Part shown: positions 53,754-63,951 of the stretch, in pieces
How positions within the stretch are numbered: the first letter of the stretch is position 1
How the letters are laid out: every line of letters starts with the position of its first letter
Assembly (NCBI GenBank): GCA_910574915.1
Contig: CAJTCR010000007.1
Location: forward strand, 62,001-126,000
DNA length: 64,000 nucleotides
Source: Eubacteriaceae bacterium
Lineage (GTDB): Bacteria; Bacillota; Clostridia; Lachnospirales; Lachnospiraceae
Reading direction: 5' to 3'
The notes under the pieces: generated by a model
What the model saw: the letters and a program-made list of their open reading frames with translations, nothing else
The model's database searches: none
Told to the model about the DNA's origin: nothing
Made by a program: the position numbers and the translations under genes

Positions 53754-55448
53754 ATGAAAAGGATAAAACACGATAAACTGAGAAAAAACAGTCAGGAAGC
53801 ACAGCTTCGCGAGCTGGTCAGACATGCGTTTATGGTCGTGGGAGCAGGCATTGTCTTATTGCTTGGCTCAGCGGTCTTTAACCTTGTGCTGTCTAATATG
53901 CAGACCGTGCAGTTAAACGCGGCGCTTGCGCTTGACCAGTACCGCGTCGGCTCCAAGACGCTGACGTATGACGTACGTTCGTATGCGGTAACGGGAGATC
54001 AGAAGTACTGCGATGCTTACTGGAAAGAGCTGAACGAAGACCAGCACCGTGAAAAAGCGAGGGAAGCGCTTAAAAAGTGCGGGCTTACCAGCCAGGAATG
54101 GGCAAGCTTAGATGAGATCGCGTCCTTGTCCGAGCATTTGGTGCCGCTTGAGGAGCAGGCGCTGGAAGCAGCCGGAAAGGGGGATCTTGCCGGTGCGCAG
54201 GCAAGCGTGTTCACCTCCGAATATGGAGACGCCGTGGACAGAATTAATGCGCAGACGGATGAGACGATCCAAAAGATCAATGACCGCAAGAGCGGGCAGC
54301 AGAAAATATTAAAAGCGATGCAGATTTTGCTGGCAGTGCTTTTGATGATTTCATTTGCACTGATCGTATGGCACATTGTTAAGATTATCCGGTTTGCGAC
54401 ATCCGAGCTGCTAGAGCCGATCAAAAAGGTGTCTGACCAGATGGCAGCGCTTGCTGACGGAGATTTCAGCGAACCGCTGGACTTAAAAGAGGACGACAGC
54501 GAGGTCGGCAGTATGGTGACGGCGATTGCGTTTATGAAGCATAACCTGTTGCATATGATACAGGAAATCTCGGACGTGCTTGAGCAGATGGGAAACGGCG
54601 ATTACAATATCAGCCTGCAACAGGAATATGTCGGAGAGTTTATTAAGATCAGGGAATCCTTGACAGTGATTATCGGAAAAATGCGCGAGACGCTCACAAC
54701 GCTTAAGGAAGTATCCGTACAGATCGACAGCGGTTCCGAGCAGCTTGCCTTTGCCGCGGAGGATCTGGCTGAGGGAAGCACAGACCAGGCAGGGCAGGTA
54801 TCGGAGCTTGTAAAAACGTTTGAAGAGATGACGCAGACGATGGAGCGAAATGTGGAAAAGGCACAGGAGTCCGTAGAGATTGCCTCCAGAGCAGGCGCTA
54901 CTTTGGCACAGGGCAATACCAAGATGCAGGAGCTAAAAAAAGCGATCGGGGAGATCAGCAGGTGTTCCGAGCAGATCGGCACGATTATCGGCACAATCGA
55001 AGATATTGCGTCACAGACGAACCTGCTGTCGTTAAACGCAGCGATTGAGGCGGCAAGAGCCGGAGAAGCGGGCAAGGGCTTTGCGGTCGTGGCAGATCAG
55101 GTAAAAAGCCTGGCAGAAGAGTCGGCACGCGCGGCAGGTGAGACGACCAAGCTGATTGAGACAGCGATTGCCGCGGTAGACAGCGGGATTGCGATTGCAG
55201 ACCAGACCGCGCAAAATATGGACGCGGTTATGGCAGACGCAAGCGATGCGACGGAGACAATGAGCCAGATTGCGGTCATGCTGCAAAACGATGTCGAGCA
55301 TATGCGCCATGTAAGGGGCAATTTGCAGCAGGTATCTGCGGTAGTGGACAACAATTCAGCGACCTCACAGGAGACAGCAGCGGTCAGCGAGGAGCAAAAA
55401 GCGCAGGTTGAGGCGATGGTAGAGCTGATGGACCACTTTAAATTTTAG
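53754..55448 (+). CDS. Methyl-accepting chemotaxis protein, four-helix-bundle sensor
   Basis: The 564-aa receptor has TM1 (about 25-47), a helical extracellular sensor (about 50-185) of the 4HB_MCP/CHASE3 type, TM2 (about 187-210), HAMP, and a signalling domain with tip [19 protein letters not shown]. The helical sensor contrasts with the Cache-like sensors of the other two receptors here. It starts 12 bases after GAGGAG and is followed 43 bases later by another receptor. Confidence 0.93.
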   Translation: MKRIKHDKLRKNSQEAQLRELVRHAFMVVGAGIVLLLGSAVFNLVLSNMQTVQLNAALALDQYRVGSKTLTYDVRSYAVTGDQKYCDAYWKELNEDQHREKAREALKKCGLTSQEWASLDEIASLSEHLVPLEEQALEAAGKGDLAGAQASVFTSEYGDAVDRINAQTDETIQKINDRKSGQQKILKAMQILLAVLLMISFALIVWHIVKIIRFATSELLEPIKKVSDQMAALADGDFSEPLDLKEDDSEVGSMVTAIAFMKHNLLHMIQEISDVLEQMGNGDYNISLQQEYVGEFIKIRESLTVIIGKMRETLTTLKEVSVQIDSGSEQLAFAAEDLAEGSTDQAGQVSELVKTFEEMTQTMERNVEKAQESVEIASRAGATLAQGNTKMQELKKAIGEISRCSEQIGTIIGTIEDIASQTNLLSLNAAIEAARAGEAGKGFAVVADQVKSLAEESARAAGETTKLIETAIAAVDSGIAIADQTAQNMDAVMADASDATETMSQIAVMLQNDVEHMRHVRGNLQQVSAVVDNNSATSQETAAVSEEQKAQVEAMVELMDHFKF

Positions 55449-55491
55449 TGTTATAGCAGGCATGTCCTGACGGGAGAGGAGAATTCGTATT

Positions 55492-57195
55492 ATGGAAACA
55501 ATGGACGGAGTAAAAGATCGGGTCAACTTTTTTCATTCGATTACTTTTAAGATTATGCTTGTGGTAATTCTGTCATCGATGCTTTGTATTTTAGCAAACG
55601 TGGTCAATGCCGAATACAGCGCGGAAAAAGCGATACGCGGTTTGAATGATGAATATCTCTTAAGCGTGGCGTCGAATTTGTCCGAATCGATCAGCAGCAT
55701 TCCAAGAGGGCAGATGACGAATGAGACGTATACAGAAATGGTCAGTTCTGTAAAGATGGAAGGCATTGAGTCTTCCTACAGCTATTTGCTCGATGTAAAC
55801 GGGAAGATGCTCTATCATCCAAACACTGAAAAAATCGGGCAGCAGTCAGAGGTGCAGGAAGTCAGAGACGTAGTCGGGCAGATCAAAGCTGGTACGGCGC
55901 AGGACCGTGGAATTCTCAGTTATGTACGGGAAGGCGTAAAAAAAAGCGCGGCTTATGCAAAGACAGACCAGGGCATGATCGTTGTGACAACGATTGACGA
56001 GAACGATATTATTGACCCGGTGAAAAAAATGGTTGCTTCTATGATAGTGATTTCCCTGGCCAGCTTTGCGGTATGCGTGATTGCGGCTTTTATTATCAGC
56101 AGGCTTTTATGTGTACCGATTATACGGCTGACAAACATTATTTCGGATACGGCAAAGTTTAATTTTAGAGCGAGCGATTTCAGCGGGTCTTTGTGCAAGC
56201 GTAAGGATGAGACTGGCAAGATGGCAAGGGAGGTGCGCCTGATGCGCGTCCAGCTCCGCCAGATTGTAAATGATATTGACGTAGTGGAAAAACAGATTAC
56301 TACCAATGTAGGACAATTACATACAGCGGCGGATACTGTTAATACGATCTGCGCCGACAATTCCGCAACGAGCGAGCAGCTTGCCGCGGGAATGCAGGAA
56401 ACGGCAGCGACAGCGGCAACGGTAAATGAAAATGTCAATACGATCAAAGACGGGACAGAGAGCTTGAATTCGATGGCAAAAGAAGGCGCAAAGACCTCCG
56501 GCGAGGTTATGGAACGAGCAAAGGATCTGCGTACCAAGACGGTAGAAGCGAGCGGCAAGACGATGCAGATGTACCAGAATGTAAAGGTGAAGGCTGACCG
56601 GGCAATCGAAGACTCCAAGGCGGTGGAAAAGATCAATGCACTGACGCAGACGATTATGGAGATCTCTTCTCAGACCAGCCTTTTGGCATTGAACGCTTCG
56701 ATTGAGGCAGCGCGTGCCGGGGATGCAGGGCGCGGATTTGCGGTTGTGGCGACAGAGATCGGCGGGCTTGCCGAACAGACGTCCCAGGCGATTGCCAATA
56801 TCAACGAGATTGTATCTGAGGTCAACCATGCGGTTTCCAATATGTCAGGCTGCTTAGAGGATACGACCGATTTTCTGGAACATACGGTTTTAAAAGAGTA
56901 CAAGGAATTTGAACAGGTCAGCGAGCAGTACCAGCAAGATGCAGACGTGTTCCGTACGAATATGGATACCGTAAGAGACGCGGTTATGGAATTGACAGAT
57001 TCCATCGAAATTATTGCCCAGGCGATGAACGGTATTAACGATACGATCGGGGAATCCTCGACGGGGATTACAGAAATCGCGGAGAAAACGAGCGATATGG
57101 CGCAAAAGACAGGCTCGGCAAATTCGCTGGCTGCGGAATGCTTTGATTCTGTAGGCCATTTGCGCGAAATTGTAGGACAGTTTGTGCTCGAATAA
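55492..57195 (+). CDS. Methyl-accepting chemotaxis protein, Cache-type sensor
   Basis: The 567-aa receptor has TM1 (about 16-36), a single-Cache-like domain (about 40-175; [20 protein letters not shown]), TM2 (about 182-205), HAMP and a signalling domain with tip [19 protein letters not shown]. The YHPN segment is typical of small Cache folds that bind carboxylates or amino acids. The ligand is not known. It is co-transcribed with the preceding receptor and ends at a strong terminator. Confidence 0.93.
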   Translation: METMDGVKDRVNFFHSITFKIMLVVILSSMLCILANVVNAEYSAEKAIRGLNDEYLLSVASNLSESISSIPRGQMTNETYTEMVSSVKMEGIESSYSYLLDVNGKMLYHPNTEKIGQQSEVQEVRDVVGQIKAGTAQDRGILSYVREGVKKSAAYAKTDQGMIVVTTIDENDIIDPVKKMVASMIVISLASFAVCVIAAFIISRLLCVPIIRLTNIISDTAKFNFRASDFSGSLCKRKDETGKMAREVRLMRVQLRQIVNDIDVVEKQITTNVGQLHTAADTVNTICADNSATSEQLAAGMQETAATAATVNENVNTIKDGTESLNSMAKEGAKTSGEVMERAKDLRTKTVEASGKTMQMYQNVKVKADRAIEDSKAVEKINALTQTIMEISSQTSLLALNASIEAARAGDAGRGFAVVATEIGGLAEQTSQAIANINEIVSEVNHAVSNMSGCLEDTTDFLEHTVLKEYKEFEQVSEQYQQDADVFRTNMDTVRDAVMELTDSIEIIAQAMNGINDTIGESSTGITEIAEKTSDMAQKTGSANSLAAECFDSVGHLREIVGQFVLE

Positions 57196-57209
57196 GAAAA
57201 GCGAAAAAG

Positions 57210-57255
57210 ACAGCATATTTTATTTGTGCGGTGCAAATAAAATGTGCTGTTTTTG
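57210..57255 (+). terminator. Terminator after the chemoreceptor pair
   Basis: A 17-base stem (57210-57226 with 57234-57250, one mismatch) is followed by TTTTT. Confidence 0.85.
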
Positions 57256-57352
57256 CATCCTGCCCGGATCTGTTATAGACAAAATTCGAATCGAATCGGA
57301 TGTCTGTTTATGTTAGAATAAGCAGACAGAACATGTAGAAAGGAAGTTGCTT

Positions 57353-58282
57353 ATGAATTATTATGACTGTCACGCGGATACGCTTACAGAGATCGCAATG
57401 TCAGAAAACTTAAAGAAAAATACGTGCTGCGTGGATTTGGACAGAGTGCGTGGCTTCGCGGATCATTACACACAGATCTTTGCGCTCTGGAAAGACGCTT
57501 CGTGCGCAGATGTTAGGGAAGAACCAGAAGAAGCATTTTGGAATATGTACCAGCGTGCACTCCGCCTGCTGCTTGAGCAGTCTGCATATGTAAAGTGGTG
57601 CGAGAACGCCGCGGATATGAAGGAAGCACATGCACAGGGAAAAGCGGCTGTATTTCTCTCGGTGGAAGACCTGTCCGTGATGGGATGCCTCGCCAGCCAG
57701 ATCCAGAAGTTTGGCATTCGGTTTGCGACGCTGACCTGGAATTATGAAAATACATACGGCTGCGGCGCGGTTACCTCCCAGGAAAAAGGGCTGACCGAGG
57801 AAGGGCGCGAGATGGCGGCGCTGCTTGACAGCCAGCGGGTCATCCTGGATATTTCCCATTTATCCGACCAAGGGGCGGACGATGTCTTTGCGCTGACCGA
57901 AAGCCCGGTGATCGCTTCCCACTCCAATGTGCGCAGTATCTGCGGCAATGCGCGCAACTTAAGCAAAGAGCAGATCAAGGAGCTGATTCGCAGAAACGGG
58001 CTTTTGGGGCTGAATTTTTATAATGAGTTTGTCGGGCACGGACAGGCTGCCGCAGATTTGTGCAGGCATATCGACGCGGTATTAGAGCTGGGCGGAGAAC
58101 AGATCCTTGCTTTGGGAAGTGATTTTGACGGCTGCGGCAGCCAGCTTGCGGCAGGCATCCGGGGCGTGCAGTCCATCCCGTATTTCCGGGAGGTGTTAGA
58201 GCGGGAGGGCTTTGCACCAGACCTTATCGATCAAATCGTTTGGAAAAACGCGGAGCGGTTTTTTCTGAATTGTGTGATATAG
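57353..58282 (+). CDS. Membrane dipeptidase-type metallopeptidase (M19)
   Basis: The 309-aa enzyme shows the full M19 renal-dipeptidase pattern: His7 and Asp9 in YDCHADT, the bridging Glu in SVEDLSVMG, ILDISHLSD, and the second-metal histidine in VIASHSNVRS, with LGSDFDG near the C-terminus. It hydrolyses dipeptides, possibly with D-residues, using two zinc ions. There is no signal peptide, so it is cytoplasmic. The start at 57353 follows AAAGGAAG. It is a single gene. Confidence 0.93.
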   Translation: MNYYDCHADTLTEIAMSENLKKNTCCVDLDRVRGFADHYTQIFALWKDASCADVREEPEEAFWNMYQRALRLLLEQSAYVKWCENAADMKEAHAQGKAAVFLSVEDLSVMGCLASQIQKFGIRFATLTWNYENTYGCGAVTSQEKGLTEEGREMAALLDSQRVILDISHLSDQGADDVFALTESPVIASHSNVRSICGNARNLSKEQIKELIRRNGLLGLNFYNEFVGHGQAAADLCRHIDAVLELGGEQILALGSDFDGCGSQLAAGIRGVQSIPYFREVLEREGFAPDLIDQIVWKNAERFFLNCVI

Positions 58283-58320
58283 TGCACAAAATCCTACGCT
58301 TGAAATTAGATATTATATAC

Positions 58321-58368
58321 AAAGTGTAAAATCCCTATTGCAATCTTTGAAAATAAATCGTACACTTT
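58321..58368 (+). promoter_or_regulatory. Promoter and possible operator of the arabinanase gene
   Basis: TTGCAA (58338-58343) and TACACT (58361-58366) are 17 bases apart. A perfect inverted repeat, AAAGTGTA (58321-58328) with TACACTTT (58361-58368), brackets the -35 box and covers the -10 box. Four helical turns between half-sites would suit a looping or dimeric regulator. Confidence 0.5.
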
Positions 58369-58427
58369 AATAGAAGCTAAAATAATTTACAAAAATGTAA
58401 ATAAAACAAGCGAAGGGAGAACAGGTA

Positions 58428-61028
58428 ATGATGAGGAAAAAAACGTATTCCCGTTTATTGGCGGGGGCAATGGCTGTGATGCTGACGGCAGGCGCTGTAT
58501 GCACGCCGCAGGTTGTATGGGCGGCAAAAACAGTGGCGTCAGAGACAAAGACGGAAAGCATCAAAAGGGTGACGGTGCATGACCCGTCGATTGTAAAAGA
58601 CCGTGAAACAGGCACGTACTATGTATTTGGTTCCCATATGGCGACGGCGAAGTCGGACGACCTTGTCAACTGGACGCAGATTGCAAAGGATTATGAATTT
58701 CCGTTAGCAGGCAAGGACGATCCGGTCTATGGCAATGTAGTGGAAAATTTTGCCGAATCGTTCCGCTGGGCAGGCTATAACGACGGCGACTGCGCGACGA
58801 CAGATTCCAAGCTTGCCGTCTGGGCGCCGGATGTATTTTGGGATGACGCTTACGAATGGGCGGACGGTACAAAAGGAGCATACCTGATGTACTATACGGC
58901 GTCCTCTACCTGGAAGCGCTCCTGCATCGGCGTTGCCGTATCCAAAACGATCGAAGGGCCGTATGCGCATCTGGATACGCTTGTCTATTCCGGCATGACG
59001 TCAAAGGAGGGGACAGACGGCAACAGCAAGCGGGATACGAAATGGGACAACGATTATCTGAATTTTAACGAGCTGCTAAAAAAAGGCTCTAAAGGCGGCG
59101 GCATTGACGCGGTAAGCGACGACTGGTTTAAAGCGGACGGCAGCTATAACACCGCGGTCGCGCCAAACTGCATTGATCCTGCCATTATAAAATCGACGGA
59201 CGGAAAGGTTTATATGTCATACGGCTCCTGGTCGGGCGGATTGTTTTTATTAGAGATTGATCCAAAGACCGGGCTTGCGATTTATCCTGGCACAGACGGG
59301 ACGGACGCTGCGTCCGGCAATCGCATCGACCGTTACTACGGCATTCATATCGCGGGCGGCAACCCGACAGGCGATAACATCGCCTCCGGCGAGGCACCGT
59401 ATCTGACGTATGATGAAAAGACAGGCTATTATTACCTGTATGAGACTTACGGTGGGCTGACAAGGACGGGCGGCTACAATATGCGTCTGTTTCGTTCCAA
59501 AAACGTTACGGGCCCTTATGTGGACGCCGCAGGCAACGAAGCGCAGAACAGCTCTAAAGACACGTACAAATACGGCGTCAAGCTGATCGGCAACTATGCG
59601 TTTTATAACCAGCGCGGCTACTGTGCCGCAGGCCATAACTCTGCGCTGATTGATACGGACGGCGCGCATTACCTCGTATCCCACCAGCGCTTCGACGAAG
59701 GGACAGAGTTCCACGAGGTCAGAGTCCGCCAGCAGTTTATAAACGAAGATGGATGGCCGGTAACAGCCGTATATGAAAACCGCAACGAAGCGATCGCTTC
59801 CTACAAAGACGACCAGGTCGTTGGCACGTACGAGTTTATCAACCACGGCGACGGTGAAAAAGACGGCGCTATGCTTGAAAATAAGATTGTGCTGTTAAAT
59901 GCGGACGGCACCGTATCCGGCGATGAAACAGGCACATGGAAAAAGACAGATTCCGGCAGCGGCTACGACTATCTTACAATGACGCTTGGCTCTGCGGTAT
60001 ACAAAGGGGTGTTCTTTGAACAGACGACGGATTTGAACGAAAAAGCAATGACCTTTACCGCGATTGGCAACAACAACCAGTCTGTCTGGGGCAGCAAGCT
60101 GGACGCTTCGGATGAAAAAACGGCAGAAGTGATCGCTTCGAGAATCGCGCTTCCGGCAGCTGCCAGAGAAAAGCTGTCGCTTCCGACGCAGCTAAGCGGC
60201 GCAGAGATCTCCTGGACATCAAGCGATGCCAGCGTGATTGCACCGGACGGCAAGGTAACCTCTCCGAAGGCAGAGCAGACCGTGACGCTGACCGCTGCGG
60301 TTACATACGGCACAGCATCTGTAAAGAAGGAATTTAAAGTAAAAGTCTATGCAAAGCCGCTGCTGATCTACGGCTACAACTTTAACAAATCGACAGGGAC
60401 AAGCGTGACAGGCTACAGTAAGCTTGGCGAAGGCAAGGAAGCAGTACTTAAGGGCAGCGCAAAAGTGGTAACCGATCCTGTGAGGGGCAATGTACTGGAA
60501 ATTGCAAACGAAGCAGGCGCAAAAGGCGTGAATTACTTAAGGCTGCCAAAAGACACATTCCAAAATGTAACAGACGCCGGCTACACCGTAAGCATGTGGG
60601 TGAATTTGTCTGAGGATACGTTTGAACACAGCGCCCTGTTTGAAGCAGACGCAAAAGCAGCATATCCTATGACCAGAATAGGCGCGAACCTGATCGCCCG
60701 CATTAACGCGACTGACTACAGCGACGCGATGGGCAACAAGCCGGTTCCGGCAGGCGAATGGCATATGGTAATGTATTCCGTCGGCACAAAGGGAATCCGT
60801 GTATACTTAGACGGCGAGCTTGTAACTGAAGACAGCAAAGACATCAGCGGATGCTTTGACCAATCAAACGATGCATGTATCCAAAAAGCGGCTGACGTTA
60901 TGGTAGGCGCAGGATTTATCTGGAACGACGAAGATGTCCGCGGCGGCAAATTTGACCTTGTAAAAGTTTACAATGGAGTATTTACCCAGGAAGAAGCAAG
61001 GTCTGCTTATCAGAAGTCTGTAAAATAG
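58428..61028 (+). CDS. Secreted GH43 arabinanase with Ig-like and LamG-like domains
   Basis: The 866-aa protein has a signal peptide (about 1-33) and a five-bladed GH43 catalytic domain (about 45-420) with the base Asp52 in VHDPSIVKD. A GH43 C-terminal beta-barrel module follows (about 430-560), then a degenerate bacterial Ig-like domain (about 562-645; LSGAEISWTSSDASVI) and a LamG-type concanavalin fold (about 646-866; NYLRLPKDTF, YTVSMWVNLS). It probably cuts alpha-1,5-arabinan outside the cell, the extra domains binding substrate or surface. No LPXTG-like anchor is present. The next gene is a shorter paralogue. Confidence 0.92.
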   Translation: MMRKKTYSRLLAGAMAVMLTAGAVCTPQVVWAAKTVASETKTESIKRVTVHDPSIVKDRETGTYYVFGSHMATAKSDDLVNWTQIAKDYEFPLAGKDDPVYGNVVENFAESFRWAGYNDGDCATTDSKLAVWAPDVFWDDAYEWADGTKGAYLMYYTASSTWKRSCIGVAVSKTIEGPYAHLDTLVYSGMTSKEGTDGNSKRDTKWDNDYLNFNELLKKGSKGGGIDAVSDDWFKADGSYNTAVAPNCIDPAIIKSTDGKVYMSYGSWSGGLFLLEIDPKTGLAIYPGTDGTDAASGNRIDRYYGIHIAGGNPTGDNIASGEAPYLTYDEKTGYYYLYETYGGLTRTGGYNMRLFRSKNVTGPYVDAAGNEAQNSSKDTYKYGVKLIGNYAFYNQRGYCAAGHNSALIDTDGAHYLVSHQRFDEGTEFHEVRVRQQFINEDGWPVTAVYENRNEAIASYKDDQVVGTYEFINHGDGEKDGAMLENKIVLLNADGTVSGDETGTWKKTDSGSGYDYLTMTLGSAVYKGVFFEQTTDLNEKAMTFTAIGNNNQSVWGSKLDASDEKTAEVIASRIALPAAAREKLSLPTQLSGAEISWTSSDASVIAPDGKVTSPKAEQTVTLTAAVTYGTASVKKEFKVKVYAKPLLIYGYNFNKSTGTSVTGYSKLGEGKEAVLKGSAKVVTDPVRGNVLEIANEAGAKGVNYLRLPKDTFQNVTDAGYTVSMWVNLSEDTFEHSALFEADAKAAYPMTRIGANLIARINATDYSDAMGNKPVPAGEWHMVMYSVGTKGIRVYLDGELVTEDSKDISGCFDQSNDACIQKAADVMVGAGFIWNDEDVRGGKFDLVKVYNGVFTQEEARSAYQKSVK

Positions 61029-61040
61029 TGCAGATAAATG

Positions 61041-61077
61041 CCCGCATGATCAGCGATCAGCCGGTCATGCGGGTTTT
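61041..61077 (+). terminator. Terminator or attenuator between the GH43 genes
   Basis: CCCGCATGA (61041-61049) pairs with TCATGCGGG (61065-61073), followed by TTTT. The ribosome site of the second GH43 gene begins immediately after, so read-through should set the ratio of the two enzymes. Confidence 0.78.
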
Positions 61078-61086
61078 GGAGGGCAT

Positions 61087-62733
61087 ATGATGAAAAAGAA
61101 GATCGTTTCCGGCGCAGCCGCAGTGCTGTTTGCCGCAGCGCTTGCCGCGGGCGCTGTTACAAATGGCGGCGCGGAGCCAAAAAAAGCACAGATGAAGGAT
61201 AAGCCAGTCGTAACAGCCGGGCATTATGAAATCGAACGGGCAAGCGTGCATGACCCTTCGATTGCAAAGGATATGGATACGGGGATGTATTATGTATTCG
61301 GCAGCCACCTTGCAACGGCAAAATCAGAGGATCTTGTCAACTGGACGCAGATTTCAGCGGATTATAAAAATACAGAAAATCATCCTGTTTACGGCAGGCT
61401 TGCCGAAAACTTTGCCGAGTCGTTTGCCTGGGCAGGGCATGACGACGGCGACTGCCTTGGGCGCTTTGCGGTCTGGGCGCCGGACGTACACTGGTTTGAT
61501 CAATATACGTGGGAAGACGGCAGCAAAGGCGCATATTTGCTGTATTACAGCGCGACTTCCACCTGGCGCCGCTCCTGCATCGGCTTTGCCGCTTCAAAGA
61601 CGATCGAAGGGCCGTATGCGTATGTGGATACGCTTGTCTATTCCGGCATGACCGCGGACGGTACGCCAGACGGCAACAGCAGCCGCAATACAAAATGGGA
61701 CAACGACTACCTGAATTTTAACGAGCTGATCGAAAAAGGCTCCGAAAACGGCGGTATTGACGAGGTCAGTGAAAAATGGCTGAAAGGCAGCGAGTACAAT
61801 ACCGATTACGCGCCAAACGCCATTGACCCGACGATTGTACGCGGCGCAGAAGGAAAGATGTACATGGTATACGGCTCCTGGTCAGGCGGCCTGTTTCTGT
61901 TGGAAATCGACCCGCAGACTGGACGGGCGCTTTATCCGGGCAAGGATTCCACCGACGAGGCAAGCGGCAACTTTATCGACCGCTATTACGGCTGCCATAT
62001 CGCAGGCGCAAACCACGAGTCCGGGGAAGGCGCGTACATTCTCTACGACGAAGAAGCAGGCTATTATTATCTGTATGAGACTTACGGCGCGCTGCAAAGA
62101 AAAGGCGGCTACAATATGCGCCTGTTCCGCTCCGAGCATATTTACGGCCCATACACAGACGCAGCAGGAGGAAACGCGGCAGACAACGGCGTGGACAACT
62201 ATAAATACGGGATCAAGCTGATCGGCAACTATGCGTTTGAAGGACAGCGCGGCTACCGTGCCGCAGGGCACAATTCCGCACTGATCGACGGCGACGGCAG
62301 CCGGTACCTGATCTACCACCAGCGTTTTGACGAAGGCACAGAATACCACGAGGTCAGAGTCCACCAGCAGTTTTTAAACGAGGACAAATGGCCGGTCACT
62401 GCCGTATACGAAAACAGAAATGAAACAATCGCAAACTATGAAGATACGCAGGTAACCGGCAGCTATGAGCTCATTAACCACAGTACCGGAAACGAAACAA
62501 ACATGCAAAAAACCGAAATGATCGAGCTGCATCAAGACGGCAAGGTATCCGGCGCCCTGACAGGCATCTACTTCAAAATCGATTCCGGCAAAGGGTATGA
62601 CTACTTAACGCTCGATACCGGGTTCGTCGTTTACAAAGGAATATTTTTTGAACAGACCGACGATGCCGGAGAAAAGGTAATGACATTTTCAGCGATTGGC
62701 AGCGACAATACTTGTATATGGGGAAGCATGTAG
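61087..62733 (+). CDS. Secreted GH43 arabinanase, shorter paralogue
   Basis: The 548-aa protein has a signal peptide (about 1-25), a GH43 domain with base Asp56 in VHDPSIAKD, and the same GH43 C-terminal module as its upstream neighbour; it ends where the Ig-like domain begins in that protein. Long stretches match (YVFGSHLATAKSEDLVNWTQ), which shows a tandem duplication followed by domain gain or loss. Two adjacent ATG codons (61087, 61090) follow GGAGGGC. Confidence 0.92.
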   Translation: MMKKKIVSGAAAVLFAAALAAGAVTNGGAEPKKAQMKDKPVVTAGHYEIERASVHDPSIAKDMDTGMYYVFGSHLATAKSEDLVNWTQISADYKNTENHPVYGRLAENFAESFAWAGHDDGDCLGRFAVWAPDVHWFDQYTWEDGSKGAYLLYYSATSTWRRSCIGFAASKTIEGPYAYVDTLVYSGMTADGTPDGNSSRNTKWDNDYLNFNELIEKGSENGGIDEVSEKWLKGSEYNTDYAPNAIDPTIVRGAEGKMYMVYGSWSGGLFLLEIDPQTGRALYPGKDSTDEASGNFIDRYYGCHIAGANHESGEGAYILYDEEAGYYYLYETYGALQRKGGYNMRLFRSEHIYGPYTDAAGGNAADNGVDNYKYGIKLIGNYAFEGQRGYRAAGHNSALIDGDGSRYLIYHQRFDEGTEYHEVRVHQQFLNEDKWPVTAVYENRNETIANYEDTQVTGSYELINHSTGNETNMQKTEMIELHQDGKVSGALTGIYFKIDSGKGYDYLTLDTGFVVYKGIFFEQTDDAGEKVMTFSAIGSDNTCIWGSM

Positions 62734-62763
62734 ACTGTCCGGGGATTTTCAAACGACTTTCTT

Positions 62764-63402
62764 TTAAAAATGGTACACAAGCTTTGCCAACCCAAATTCA
62801 TAATAAGTAAAAAACCTGCAAAAAAACAAGAGCATCACAAACAAAAGGGCTTCATATGGAAAGGCAGCCGCCGGATCTGTTATTCTGGCTGTTTGTTTTC
62901 TCACACAAAAATACAGCCGGAAAAGCAGCCAGCCCAAAGCCGTGCCAAGTGTATTCAGGAGCAGGTCATCCACATCCGTTGACCGGATATTCAGCAGTTG
63001 GCTGGTTTCCACCAACAGTGACAGCAAGAAGCCAAATACTAAGGCGTGACGCAGCGCGTGATACTTTTCCCAAAGAAACGGCAGCAAAAAGCCAAGCGGC
63101 AGAAAAAGCACGATATTCAGTCCGTAACCAATCGGATCCATCGAGTCGGCGGAAAATGGAATCAGGTTGATTTCATCCATCCGCAGTTCAAATCTGTACT
63201 GTTTGATATGATAGACCGTCCCGGAACCGGTGAAATGAAAGACGCCGTACAGATAAAAAGCAAATACAAGCAAACACAGGCTGTGCCAAACCGCTGTTTT
63301 TGGGCACAGCCTTTTCTTTGACCGGTAAAAAATGCCTGTAAAAAGTATAGCCGGCAGCATAACTGCCATCAGTTCATATGCTGTGAAAATCCATTGTTCC
63401 AT
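62764..63402 (-). CDS. VanZ-like membrane protein
   Basis: The 212-aa protein has five hydrophobic segments and the VanZ family pattern (INLIPFSADSMDPIGYGLNI, then VLFLPLGFLLPFLW and the SLLVETSQLLNIRSTDVDDLL loop). VanZ proteins are linked to low-level teicoplanin resistance in one context, but most homologues have no tested role. AAAGGAATC precedes the start. It is a single gene, convergent with the GH43 pair. Confidence 0.88.
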   Translation of the reverse strand: MEQWIFTAYELMAVMLPAILFTGIFYRSKKRLCPKTAVWHSLCLLVFAFYLYGVFHFTGSGTVYHIKQYRFELRMDEINLIPFSADSMDPIGYGLNIVLFLPLGFLLPFLWEKYHALRHALVFGFLLSLLVETSQLLNIRSTDVDDLLLNTLGTALGWLLFRLYFCVRKQTARITDPAAAFPYEALLFVMLLFFCRFFTYYEFGLAKLVYHF

Positions 63403-63681
63403 TATTGTAAGATTCCTTTCTGTTTTTCTTAAGGATACTCCAAAAGCTGCGTATATTTGTTTGGTTATTTATGAAATTTTTTTAAGAAATTCTTACGGAC
63501 TTATGGAGATTTTACCGAGGGCGCGGTACACGCAGGCTTTTGTGTATTCGGTCTTATGCTTGGAAGGATGCGCAGCAGAGAAGCTTGCGTTTCCGTGTGA
63601 TCGATAAAAATTTATATAGATATTTTAACTTATATATGATATACTAAAATGCAAGAATAATTATTGAAAGGAGGATTTGCT
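63403..63681. other. Intergenic stretch at a composition boundary
   Basis: Base composition shifts from the GC-richer genes on the left to strongly AT-rich DNA after about 63600. A frame of 34 codons from ATG 63504 begins MEILPRARYTQAF but lacks a ribosome site. A TATATGATATAC segment near 63633-63644 could supply a -10 box for the small gene that follows. Confidence 0.4.
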
Positions 63682-63936
63682 ATGTATACTGAAAAAGAGA
63701 GAAGAGAAGATTTTAATTATTTTATAAAGCATTACCAAGAACTATACAATAAATATGGTCATAAATTTATTGCTATAAAAAATAGTAAAATCCTCGGTGT
63801 ATTTGATACAGAAATTGAAGCAATTACGGATGTATCAAAGGAATATCCTCTTGGCACGTTTATTGTACAGGAATGTAACGGAAATGAATCTGGTTATACA
63901 AATTATATATCTTCTTGGCAATTAGTCAGTATATAA
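63682..63936 (+). CDS. Small protein of unknown function (84 aa)
   Basis: The protein starts after GAAAGGAGGATTTGCT and reads as one compact alpha/beta domain: an N-terminal helix (KERREDFNYFIKHYQELYNK) then strands such as KFIAIKNSKILGVFDTE and GTFIVQEC. It resembles the plan of DUF5678-type proteins, but I would not assign that firmly. Codon use is AT-rich compared with all genes to its left. The next ORF begins 15 bases after its stop, suggesting a two-gene unit. Confidence 0.7.
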   Translation: MYTEKERREDFNYFIKHYQELYNKYGHKFIAIKNSKILGVFDTEIEAITDVSKEYPLGTFIVQECNGNESGYTNYISSWQLVSI

Positions 63937-63951
63937 GGTGATGATGTACTT

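Noticed and set aside
63504-63608. Frame starting MEILPRARYTQAF, loosely like the start of an IS3-type OrfA
   Set aside because: Only about 12 residues look suggestive, the rest does not resemble a transposase helix-turn-helix, and no ribosome site or terminal repeat is present.
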